From contig WLDY01000032.1 of assembly GCA_009704555.1 (NCBI GenBank), forward strand, positions 1-7,313: 7,313 bases of DNA, in the 5' to 3' direction. Each line of letters starts with the position of its first letter. Position 1 is the first letter of the stretch. The position numbers were made by a program, and so were the translations under genes. Under the pieces are notes generated by a model. The model worked only from the letters and a program-made list of their open reading frames with translations, had not been told where the DNA came from and did not search any database. Positions 1 to 6,247 of the stretch are shown here, in pieces. The DNA comes from Actinomycetota bacterium. Lineage in GTDB: Bacteria; Actinomycetota; Actinomycetes; Nanopelagicales; Nanopelagicaceae.

Positions 1-303
1 GCACTCGGTGACGAAGTGCATGTGAAGGAGCAAGCGGCACGTTACGCCAATCGCAGATCTCGGTTGCGTCCGGTTCTCGAAAGTCTTGGATTTCGAACCG
101 AACATTCAGAGGCTGGTCTCTATCTTTGGTGCAGCAACGGGCGAAGCGATTGGGAACAGGTGGAGTGGTTCGCCGAGCGAGGCGTCATAGTCACGCCGGG
201 TCGCTTCTATGGTGAGGCTGGGATCAATCACATCCGTATCGCTTTGACCGCAACGGATGAGGCGATCGACAAGGTGATCGGGCGGATCACCGAGGAAGGG
301 TAG
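1..303 (+). CDS. dapC: Succinyldiaminopimelate aminotransferase-like PLP enzyme, C-terminal part
   Basis: The reading frame is open from base 1 to the TAG at 301-303, so this is the last 100 codons of a gene that starts upstream; the internal GTG at 16 is not a real start. The C-terminal small domain of a fold-type I aminotransferase is visible: HSEAGLYLW, then ERGVIVTPGRFYG, then HIRIALTATDE. The Arg in HIRIAL (codon 79 of the window) sits where the family places its substrate-carboxylate-binding Arg. The GLYLW and ALTATDE wording matches actinobacterial DapC, which transfers an amino group from glutamate to N-succinyl-2-amino-6-ketopimelate in the diaminopimelate/lysine pathway in the cytoplasm. 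The PLP-lysine and N-terminal half lie outside the window, so other class I aminotransferases cannot be excluded. It ends 11 nt before the next gene and is probably cotranscribed with it. Confidence 0.8.
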   Translation, partial: ALGDEVHVKEQAARYANRRSRLRPVLESLGFRTEHSEAGLYLWCSNGRSDWEQVEWFAERGVIVTPGRFYGEAGINHIRIALTATDEAIDKVIGRITEEG

Positions 304-314
304 GAGGGCGAAAG

Positions 315-1307
315 ATGCCAGATTCAAGCCCTGCCGCGATCCTTCTCGTCGGTGGGCGGGGAACGCGACTTGCTCCACTGACCGATCTCACACCGAAACC
401 GATGCTTCCTGTCGGTGGCGTGCCATTCACCCTCCATCAGATCCTGCAAGCGCGAAGCGCCGGAATCAAGCGGATCGTGCTTGCGACAAGTTATCTCGCT
501 GAAGTCTTCGAACCATATTTCGGAGATGGTTCCCGTTTCGATTTGGAGATCCGGTACGCGGTCGAAAAGGAAGCGCTCGGTACCGGCGGTGGAATTCGCA
601 ACGCTGCAGAACTCCTCGATAGAAGTGACGACGCACCTATCGTGATCTTCAACGGTGATGTCCTCTCTGCACATGATCTCGCTGGGCAGATCCGTCGTCA
701 CAGAGAGCGCGATGCCGATGTCACTTTGTATCTGACCAAGGTCGAAGATGCCCGGGCATATGGAGTCGTTCCGACCGATGGCGAAGGTTGGGTGGAGGCT
801 TTCCTTGAGAAGATGGAGAATCCGATCAGCGATCAGATCAACGCGGGCTGCTATGTCTTTCGTAGGTCAGTGATCGATGAGATCCCATCAGGGCGCGTTG
901 TTAGCATCGAGCGTGAGACATTCCCATCACTCCTCTCTGCTGGCAGACGAGTGCAAGGTTTCATCGACGAGGGATACTGGCGAGATATTGGTACGCCGTC
1001 GGCGCTGATCGCTGCCTCCGCAGATTTGATCACGGGGCGCTTTCGCTCCCCAGCGACACCGACCCCGAACTCCCCGAGTGGGGCTGGATACATCGCCCCG
1101 ACGGCCCAGATTTCAGAAAATGTGGTGGTGGCAGAGGGCTCAGTGATCCTCGACGGGGCCACCATCGGCGAGGGCTCAAGAATTCTGGGAAGCATCATCA
1201 GCGAAAAAGCAGTGATTGACGCTGGTTCCGTCATCCGAACATCTTTCGTCGCCCCGCACTCACAGATCGCGAGGATCGATGTCGAGGGTGAGATTTTGGG
1301 GTTCTAG
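315..1307 (+). CDS. manC: Mannose-1-phosphate guanylyltransferase-type NDP-sugar pyrophosphorylase
   Basis: A 330-residue nucleotidyltransferase that likely makes GDP-mannose from GTP and mannose-1-phosphate in the cytoplasm. The N-terminal signature GGRGTRLAPLT (residues 13-23) with KP at 28-29 is the nucleotide-binding loop. NGD (113-115) supplies a metal-binding Asp, FLEK (163-166) and INAG (175-178) are sugar-pocket motifs, and WRDIGTP (222-228) carries the second metal Asp, D224. After about residue 255 come hexapeptide-like repeats (VVVAEGSVI, ATIGEGSRI, AVIDAGSVI), forming a short left-handed beta-helix. The start is firm: AGGAGGG at 302-308 overlaps the previous stop codon and lies 6 nt before the ATG. 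INAGCYVF, SIERETFP and YWRDIGTP resemble the Rv3264c-type actinobacterial enzyme, but this protein ends earlier, with fewer helix turns. Glucose- or other hexose-1-phosphate specificity is the main alternative. The manB gene in the same window supports mannose. Confidence 0.83.
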   Translation: MPDSSPAAILLVGGRGTRLAPLTDLTPKPMLPVGGVPFTLHQILQARSAGIKRIVLATSYLAEVFEPYFGDGSRFDLEIRYAVEKEALGTGGGIRNAAELLDRSDDAPIVIFNGDVLSAHDLAGQIRRHRERDADVTLYLTKVEDARAYGVVPTDGEGWVEAFLEKMENPISDQINAGCYVFRRSVIDEIPSGRVVSIERETFPSLLSAGRRVQGFIDEGYWRDIGTPSALIAASADLITGRFRSPATPTPNSPSGAGYIAPTAQISENVVVAEGSVILDGATIGEGSRILGSIISEKAVIDAGSVIRTSFVAPHSQIARIDVEGEILGF

Positions 1308-1323
1308 ACCCTCTCTTCCGCGC

Positions 1324-1352
1324 TTGACTTCTGTGAGTTACATGAATGTAAT
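1324..1352 (+). promoter_or_regulatory. Sigma70-type promoter for whiB
   Basis: A -35 box TTGACT (1324-1329) and a -10 box TGTAAT (1347-1352) are separated by exactly 17 nt; each differs by one base from the TTGACA/TATAAT consensus. Transcription should begin near 1358-1360, giving a leader of about 50 nt before the whiB ATG at 1411. It is the best promoter-like sequence in the window and lies in its largest intergenic gap. The promoter would give whiB expression independent of the upstream aminotransferase and guanylyltransferase genes. This is read by eye; the start site has not been measured. Confidence 0.65.
1338..1351. promoter_or_regulatory. Perfect inverted repeat overlapping the whiB -10 box (candidate operator)
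   Basis: TTACAT-GA-ATGTAA is a perfect 6+6 bp inverted repeat with a 2-bp centre. It fills the spacer of the whiB promoter and runs through five bases of the -10 element. A dimeric regulator bound here would compete directly with RNA polymerase. The repeat does not fit the CRP/GlxR consensus (TGTGA-N6-TCACA), although a TGTGA lies just upstream at 1332-1336. The binding protein is unknown, and an AT-rich repeat of this size could arise by chance. Confidence 0.45.
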
Positions 1353-1363
1353 ACAGCCTATTG

Positions 1364-1385
1364 AAGGGGCCTAGCGAGGCTCCTT
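1364..1385 (+). promoter_or_regulatory. Stem-loop at the 5' end of the whiB leader (possible weak terminator/attenuator)
   Basis: AAGGGGCCT (1364-1372) and AGGCTCCTT (1377-1385) form a 9-bp stem with one G-U pair and a four-base AGCG loop, followed by ATTTG. In the predicted whiB transcript the stem begins about four nucleotides from the 5' end, a position where stem-loops can protect mRNA. For transcripts reading through from the guanylyltransferase gene it could act as an intrinsic terminator, but the T-run after it is short and interrupted, so a strong terminator is unlikely. It lies 12 nt before the whiB GGAG Shine-Dalgarno (1397-1400). Confidence 0.5.
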
Positions 1386-1410
1386 ATTTGCGAATTGGAG
1401 TAGCGCTGGC

Positions 1411-1725
1411 ATGCTCAAACCCTCATCACCTGATGCGAACCCTCGACGCGAGAGCGGTTACCGCGAATCTGGACCAAGCGTCCAGCTAGGAAGTGGAGAG
1501 ATCCTTGAACTGTCATGGCAAGAGCGAGCTCTCTGCGCTCAGACAGACCCTGAAGCTTTCTTCCCAGAAAAGGGTGGCTCTACTCGCGAGGCGAAGCGAG
1601 TCTGCATGTCATGCGAAGTCCGAGCAGAGTGCTTGGAGTACGCGCTCGCTCATGACGAGCGGTTCGGTATCTGGGGCGGACTCTCAGAGCGTGAACGTCG
1701 TCGCCTCAAGCGTCGCCCTGCTTGA
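1411..1725 (+). CDS. whiB: WhiB-family Fe-S transcriptional regulator (WhiB2/WhmD-like)
   Basis: A 104-residue cytoplasmic regulator with the full WhiB signature: C42, C65, C68 and C74 (C-X22-C-X2-C-X5-C) to ligate a [4Fe-4S] cluster, then the GIWGG turn at 86-90 and a basic DNA-binding tail (ERRRLKRR). WhiB proteins act with the primary sigma factor and can sense redox state or NO through the cluster. WhiB2/WhmD members influence septation and division in mycobacteria and sporulation septation in Streptomyces. The WhiB2 assignment rests on the LSWQERALCAQTDPEAFFPEKGGSTREAK-like core (quoted from residues 34-62) and on gene context. The first 33 residues are polar and probably disordered. The start uses GGAG (1397-1400), 10 nt before the ATG, a slightly long spacing. 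It has its own promoter, a palindrome over the -10 box and a leader stem-loop, and it is followed 69 nt later by the large glycosyltransferase. Confidence 0.93.
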   Translation: MLKPSSPDANPRRESGYRESGPSVQLGSGEILELSWQERALCAQTDPEAFFPEKGGSTREAKRVCMSCEVRAECLEYALAHDERFGIWGGLSERERRRLKRRPA

Positions 1726-1767
1726 TCCTTGTAATCCAACTCTTCTCAAGTCGCGCTCTTTCTCTTA

Positions 1768-1785
1768 CTCCCGTCTAGTCGGGAG
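1768..1785 (+). promoter_or_regulatory. Hairpin sequestering the glycosyltransferase Shine-Dalgarno
   Basis: CTCCCG (1768-1773) and CGGGAG (1780-1785) are perfectly complementary 6-mers around a six-base loop TCTAGT. The right arm is most of the ribosome binding site GGGAGGA (1781-1787), which lies 7 nt before the ATG at 1795. Folded, the stem would hide the SD, so initiation could depend on unfolding by heat, a protein, a small RNA or ribosomes arriving from whiB. The structure is directly visible; the regulatory role is inference. Confidence 0.5.
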
Positions 1786-1794
1786 GATTCCTTC

Positions 1795-4700
1795 ATGATT
1801 CGTGTCACCGCCATCATGGTCTCGCACGATGGTGCGGGTTGGTTGGCGCAGAGCGTCGCCGCCCTGGCTTCGCAATCGCTCGCAGTCGATCGTGTCGTCG
1901 CGGTCGATACAGGTTCCACCGATGACTCCGTGAGGATGTTGCGTAGCGCTGGGATCCATGTGATCGATTCCGAGCGCACACTTGGTTTCGGCGATGCGAT
2001 CAAGTTGGCTCTCGATGCCACTCCACCATTCACTGGAACTAGATCCGCCAAGAGATCAAAGAACTCAGTCGATTCGGATCCAGCCATCGAAGAAGAGTGG
2101 TTGTGGATCCTCCATGATGACTGCGCACCCGCGAAGGATGCTCTGGCACGTTTGGTGGCGGCAGTCACCGATCGGCCGCAGGTAGCGGTCGCCGGACCCA
2201 AACTGCGCGGTTGGCATGATCGCAAACACCTCCTCGAGGTCGGAGTCAGTATCGCGACCAATGGCGCGCGGTGGACCGGGTTGGAGTATCGCGAGCAGGA
2301 CCAAGGCCAGCATGATGATGAGCGTGATGTCCTCGCAGTGAGTACTGCGGCGATGTTGGTCAGACGCGATGTCTTTGAAGAGCTCGGCGGATTCGATCCG
2401 CACCTCTCGCTCTTCCGTGATGATGTCGATTTCGGTTGGCGTGTTCGCACCGCTGGCTACAGCGTGATCGCCGTCCCAGAGGCAGTCGCATTCCATGGTG
2501 AGGCGGCGGCCAATGAGCGCCGTTCGATCGACGTCCATGAGGCATATCTGCATCGTCCACTTCTCCTTGATCGTAGGAATGCCGCCTATGTCCTCTTGGC
2601 CAACGCTTCATTGCTCTATCTGCCACTACTCGGACTTCAACTCTTGATCGGTTCCTTGGCGCGAGCTCTCGGTTATCTCGTAGTCAAACTTCCTGGATAC
2701 GCACTCGATGAATTGGGTGCGGTTGCACTCGTCTTGATAAAGCCACAGCAGATCTTCGCGGCTCGTCGATCAAGGCGAAAGGAGAAACTTCTCTCTGCAT
2801 CATCGGTAAAGAGTTATCTCCCACCACGAGGGGTACAACTCCGACTGCTCTTCGAACGAGCTCGCGATGCGGTGAGCGAGTACTTCCAAGCAAGGACCAG
2901 TTTCCATCTGATGCCACAGAGTGAGTCCCGATCGGTCCTTGACCTCAACGACGAATCTCTGGCAGACGAGGATCTCTTGATCCCAGATGAGAGATCGACG
3001 CTGCGTCAGTTGATGACTCGTCCCAGCTCGCTCTTTGCGATGGCAGTCCTTCTCATCACCTTGATCGCCTCGAGGAACCGGATCGGCGACCTCGCCGGGG
3101 GAGCGCTCTTGCCAGCGCCCGATGGTGGGATGGATCTGATCGCCAAATACTTGGAGTCGTGGCATCCGATCGCGCTAGGTTCGAGCGCCAACTCTCCGAC
3201 CTGGATCTTGATTACGGGCCTCTCATCGGTGCTCTTCCTTGGAAACCTCCAACTCTTCATCACCGTCTTCTTCTTGCTCGCTCTTCCCATCACAGTGCTG
3301 ATCGGTTATCGCTTCGCCAAGCGCCATACCAGCTCTAGCCTGATCGCACTCTTGGCTGCACTCGTCTACGGCTTCTCACCACCGGTTCTCTTCGCACTCA
3401 CCCATGGTGCGATTGGGACTCTGGTGGTTGCGATGATCGCACCGATCGTGATCCGATCCCTACAGCAGGCTTTCGAAGTCGAGCGATTGACCATCCGATC
3501 GTTGGCGGGATACGCGCTTGTCTATGGACTCCTCCTCTCTTTCTCGCCACCAGCATTCATCATCGTCGCGGCATGGCACTTCCTCGCCTCCGCGATCCAA
3601 TCGATCGCTGCCTATCGTCAAGGAGAGTGGTCCTTGATGCTTGATCGGATCTATCGCCGCAGCGCGATCTTGCTCGGTGCGATCGCAGTCAATGTCCCGT
3701 GGTCGTTGGAGTTATTGATCCATCCTTCGCGCGCGCTCCTTGAACCAGGTCTTGCACTCGAGAGCGAGAGCGCTCTCATTCTCTTCGCCAATCCTGGCCA
3801 GAGTTGGTGGCTCCTCTCGGCGGCCCCAGTGCTCACCATGATCGCACTCTTCCGCTCAGCCAATCGCTTCGCTGCATTGCTCGCACTCTTCACCCTTGTC
3901 GTTGCTGCGATCCTCTCGCTCTTTGATATCGCTGGACATGGATCAAGTCGACTGACCACACCATCTCTCGGTGGCAGTTTGATGCTCTTCGTTGCGATCT
4001 CTCTCATCGCCGGTTTGGCACTGGTCGAAGAGGTCCTACCGCGAATCCGCGATACAGCCCTGAATCTCCGACACATCGCCACCTTGGTGATGGCACTCTC
4101 CGTTGCAGTCTCGCTCCTTGCCTCCATCATCTGGTGGGTTGGACCGGGTGCGAATGGTCCGCTCCGCGCAGAGAAGGAACTCTCGGTGCCGGAATTCATC
4201 ACTGCCAACGCCACTACTGAGGAGCGATTCAAATCGCTGATCCTCCGTCAACGTGAGGGAAGGCTCTTCTACTACGTCGTGCGAGATCGCGAGTTGGAGT
4301 TGGGCGACTCTGATCTCATCTATGGAAGCAGTCGAAGAATCGATGAAGCGGTCTCTGGACTCGTCACCGGGGTTGGGATCGACACCAGCATCATCTTGGG
4401 ACAGAACGGGATCCGTTATCTCTTTCTGGCTTCGCCCTATAACAAGGGATTGGCGCGAACGATCGATGGCATCGGTGGATTCACGAGGGCGAGTTCGACG
4501 GATGTCGGCATCGTCTGGAAGGTAGTAGCCGCCAACGCTCGACTCTCTCTCACTCCCTTCGATCAGAGCACTGACGCAAGCGCGGTCGATGTCGCGATAG
4601 CAAGTGGAGAAGTATCTGCCGAAGGCACCATCTCGCGAGCGGGGGTCGTCACACTCGCGGAGAGATTTGATGGAAGATGGAAGATGTTGGTCAACTCCCG

Positions 4701-4899
4701 TCCCGTTCCGCTCTCGGAGAGCATCGAAGGCTTGCCACAGTTCGAAGTGGTCGAACCAGGCGAGTTCATCCTCTTCCATGACGGCACGGCGCGTCGGGGA
4801 TGGCTCTCACTCCAAGTGATCGCACTCTTGCTCGCTCTCATCCTTGCCACACCGGCGAGAAGACGTCGCGCTGAGGTTCCGATCGAGGAGCTCTCATGA
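1795..4899 (+). CDS. Large GT2-family membrane glycosyltransferase with extracytoplasmic C-terminal domain
   Basis: A 1034-residue protein. Residues 1-260 form a cytoplasmic GT-A fold of family GT2: VTAIMVSHDG start, VDTGSTDDS nucleotide-sugar loop, HDD (107-109) as the DXD-type metal site, RDDVDFGWR (208-216) with the probable acceptor-side acidic residues, and H234 in FHGE. One or two hydrophobic segments follow (264-288, about 302-316), then a charged cytoplasmic stretch to about 407. About ten more membrane segments lie between 413 and 783 (near 413-429, 470-505, 515-552, 571-598, 624-643, 672-712, 727-745, 761-782). A domain of about 220 residues, probably outside the membrane, leads to a final segment (1003-1018) and the basic tail RRRR. 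This matches the long glycosyltransferases found beside whiB and DUF5719 genes in Actinomycetota. Donor and acceptor are unknown; an envelope glycan or lipid-linked sugar is likely. The start has a strong SD (GGGAGGA), and the TGA overlaps the next ATG. Confidence 0.85.
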   Translation: MIRVTAIMVSHDGAGWLAQSVAALASQSLAVDRVVAVDTGSTDDSVRMLRSAGIHVIDSERTLGFGDAIKLALDATPPFTGTRSAKRSKNSVDSDPAIEEEWLWILHDDCAPAKDALARLVAAVTDRPQVAVAGPKLRGWHDRKHLLEVGVSIATNGARWTGLEYREQDQGQHDDERDVLAVSTAAMLVRRDVFEELGGFDPHLSLFRDDVDFGWRVRTAGYSVIAVPEAVAFHGEAAANERRSIDVHEAYLHRPLLLDRRNAAYVLLANASLLYLPLLGLQLLIGSLARALGYLVVKLPGYALDELGAVALVLIKPQQIFAARRSRRKEKLLSASSVKSYLPPRGVQLRLLFERARDAVSEYFQARTSFHLMPQSESRSVLDLNDESLADEDLLIPDERSTLRQLMTRPSSLFAMAVLLITLIASRNRIGDLAGGALLPAPDGGMDLIAKYLESWHPIALGSSANSPTWILITGLSSVLFLGNLQLFITVFFLLALPITVLIGYRFAKRHTSSSLIALLAALVYGFSPPVLFALTHGAIGTLVVAMIAPIVIRSLQQAFEVERLTIRSLAGYALVYGLLLSFSPPAFIIVAAWHFLASAIQSIAAYRQGEWSLMLDRIYRRSAILLGAIAVNVPWSLELLIHPSRALLEPGLALESESALILFANPGQSWWLLSAAPVLTMIALFRSANRFAALLALFTLVVAAILSLFDIAGHGSSRLTTPSLGGSLMLFVAISLIAGLALVEEVLPRIRDTALNLRHIATLVMALSVAVSLLASIIWWVGPGANGPLRAEKELSVPEFITANATTEERFKSLILRQREGRLFYYVVRDRELELGDSDLIYGSSRRIDEAVSGLVTGVGIDTSIILGQNGIRYLFLASPYNKGLARTIDGIGGFTRASSTDVGIVWKVVAANARLSLTPFDQSTDASAVDVAIASGEVSAEGTISRAGVVTLAERFDGRWKMLVNSRPVPLSESIEGLPQFEVVEPGEFILFHDGTARRGWLSLQVIALLLALILATPARRRRAEVPIEELS

Positions 4900-6194
4900 G
4901 GACTCTGACTGCGCGCAGTACGAGCGCGATCTCTCTCGTGCTCGGCCTCGTTGTCGTCTTGATCGCAGCGTTGCAGAGCGATCCACTCGCTCAGATCGAG
5001 CGGACCTCATCGATCCCAGCGACGGTCTGCCCTAAGTTCGAGGATGAGGCACGAGCGACTGCGTTGCTGCCATCGAACCGCACCTCGATCAAATCGGCAA
5101 AGAGCAGGAAGTCTGGATTCACGCGCGCTCGGGTCAATCCTTATCCACTCAATAACACCAGCATCGTGGTCGAAGGTGGCGAGGTGAATTCGATCGTGTT
5201 GCGAACACGAACCCGCAACTACACCGCTGCGACCAATTGTCTGATCGGAGATGGTGATCAATGGTTCGTCGGCGCAAGCGGTGCGCTTGGCTCACGTGCT
5301 CGCATCCTGGCGGTCAATTCTGGCTTGAGTGCGTCATCACTCGAGATCTTCGCATTCGATCGAAGTGGCGAGGCTGGAAGTCGTGCCATCACCATCCCGC
5401 CAGTCTCGCAGCGTGAGATCCGTGTCGACTCGCTCGTACCGGGAACGGATGCGAGTGCGATCCGTGTCTTGACGCGATCAGGTCGCGTGAGCACCTTCGT
5501 CATCGACGAGCGGAGTCGGGGACTTAGCAATCTCGGTGGTGACTTCCTCGCATCTCAGACTCCAGCGACGACTCTCACCATCGCAGGAATTCCAACCCGC
5601 TTGGGTGGAGTAGCGATCCCCAACCATCGGATCGAGATCCTGGCGACAGGCGCTCGCGCCTCAGTCGTCAATGTGGAATTGCTCAGTGATGGCACGCGTT
5701 TCACGCCGGTCGGTTTGAGTGAGGTCACAGTGCAACCCGGCGAGGTCAAGCGCCTCCCACTTCCTGATGAGTTGGGTGGTCGGGTCGTAGCGATCGTGAT
5801 CACCGCTACCGAAGAGGTGGCTGCATCAGTCATCTCCGCTACCGGACGAGAGTTCGCATTCTCGACGCCATCAGTTGCGTTGGAGTCATATCAATTCAAT
5901 GTCGGTGGGTTGGAGCCGATCCTCTCCTTCGCGGCCAAGGCGATTCGAGTCGACGTAGCGATCACCTCTCGATCCGGGAGGGTTCGAAGCGAGCGGCTTA
6001 CCGGTGCAGAGATTCTCAATTGGAGAGTGCCCAGCAACAGTCGGAAGATCGCCATCACGAGTGCATATCCGGTCCACATGGCGGCGACATGGTCGGGCAG
6101 TGATGGATTCACCTCGATGCCACTCAATCCTGGGACAGAACTTGAGCGATCATCGACACCTACCTTCGATATCGACGCACTCGTCGACCGGTGA
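4896..6194 (+). CDS. DUF5719-family membrane-anchored or secreted protein
   Basis: A 432-residue protein of unknown function. The N-terminus is MRTLTARSTS followed by a hydrophobic helix at about residues 11-26, a signal anchor or uncleaved signal peptide; the rest is Ser/Thr/Val-rich and beta-strand-like, fitting an extracytoplasmic beta domain. Only two cysteines stand out, C45 (TVCPKF) and C115 (TNCLIGD), and they could form a disulfide. There are no obvious catalytic motifs. The start overlaps the glycosyltransferase stop as ATGA (4896-4899) and has GAGGAG (4885-4890) five nt upstream, so the two are translationally coupled and probably made in fixed ratio. Such proteins recur beside this glycosyltransferase in Actinomycetota, which suggests an accessory subunit or a glycan-binding partner (inference). 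The DUF5719 name comes from context and general sequence character, not a profile search. Confidence 0.75.
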   Translation: MRTLTARSTSAISLVLGLVVVLIAALQSDPLAQIERTSSIPATVCPKFEDEARATALLPSNRTSIKSAKSRKSGFTRARVNPYPLNNTSIVVEGGEVNSIVLRTRTRNYTAATNCLIGDGDQWFVGASGALGSRARILAVNSGLSASSLEIFAFDRSGEAGSRAITIPPVSQREIRVDSLVPGTDASAIRVLTRSGRVSTFVIDERSRGLSNLGGDFLASQTPATTLTIAGIPTRLGGVAIPNHRIEILATGARASVVNVELLSDGTRFTPVGLSEVTVQPGEVKRLPLPDELGGRVVAIVITATEEVAASVISATGREFAFSTPSVALESYQFNVGGLEPILSFAAKAIRVDVAITSRSGRVRSERLTGAEILNWRVPSNSRKIAITSAYPVHMAATWSGSDGFTSMPLNPGTELERSSTPTFDIDALVDR

Positions 6195-6234
6195 CACCTC
6201 GCGAGTCATCCACTCTTCCTTCATATTGCGCTAC

Positions 6235-6240
6235 TAGGCT
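6235..6240 (+). promoter_or_regulatory. Possible -10 box for a leaderless DUF3499 transcript
   Basis: TAGGCT (6235-6240) fits the TANNNT actinobacterial -10 pattern and ends 7 nt before the ATG at 6248, placing the transcription start at or next to the start codon. No convincing -35 box is seen 17 nt upstream, and there is no purine-rich Shine-Dalgarno before the ATG. Leaderless mRNAs are common in Actinomycetota, so this explains the missing ribosome site, but a TANNNT match alone is weak evidence. Confidence 0.4.
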
Positions 6241-6247
6241 AATCAAC

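Noticed and set aside
1332..1355. CRP/GlxR-type site beginning at TGTGA (1332) in the whiB promoter
   Set aside because: The right half-site is not TCACA at the required spacing; only the TTACAT/ATGTAA repeat is supported.
1730..1735. TGTAAT, identical to the whiB -10 box, as a separate promoter for the glycosyltransferase
   Set aside because: No -35-like hexamer is found at 16-18 nt upstream, and the match lies just after the whiB stop; too weak to annotate.
1746..2450. Long minus-strand open frame opposite the glycosyltransferase start (and similar antisense frames at 3651-4232 and 4036-4779)
   Set aside because: Ser/Arg-rich, low-information translations lying opposite a well-supported gene; no family motifs, so they are shadows of GC-biased codons.
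6193..6197. GACAC, a WhiA-like core site, upstream of DUF3499
   Set aside because: A 5-mer is expected many times by chance in 7.3 kb and occurs elsewhere inside genes; no clustering was seen.
6191..6247. Longer DUF3499 start at GTG 6191 overlapping the DUF5719 stop (GTGA)
   Set aside because: The extra 19 residues do not resemble the family N-terminus, which begins near RRCS; the ATG at 6248 with a TANNNT box at the right distance fits better. It remains possible.
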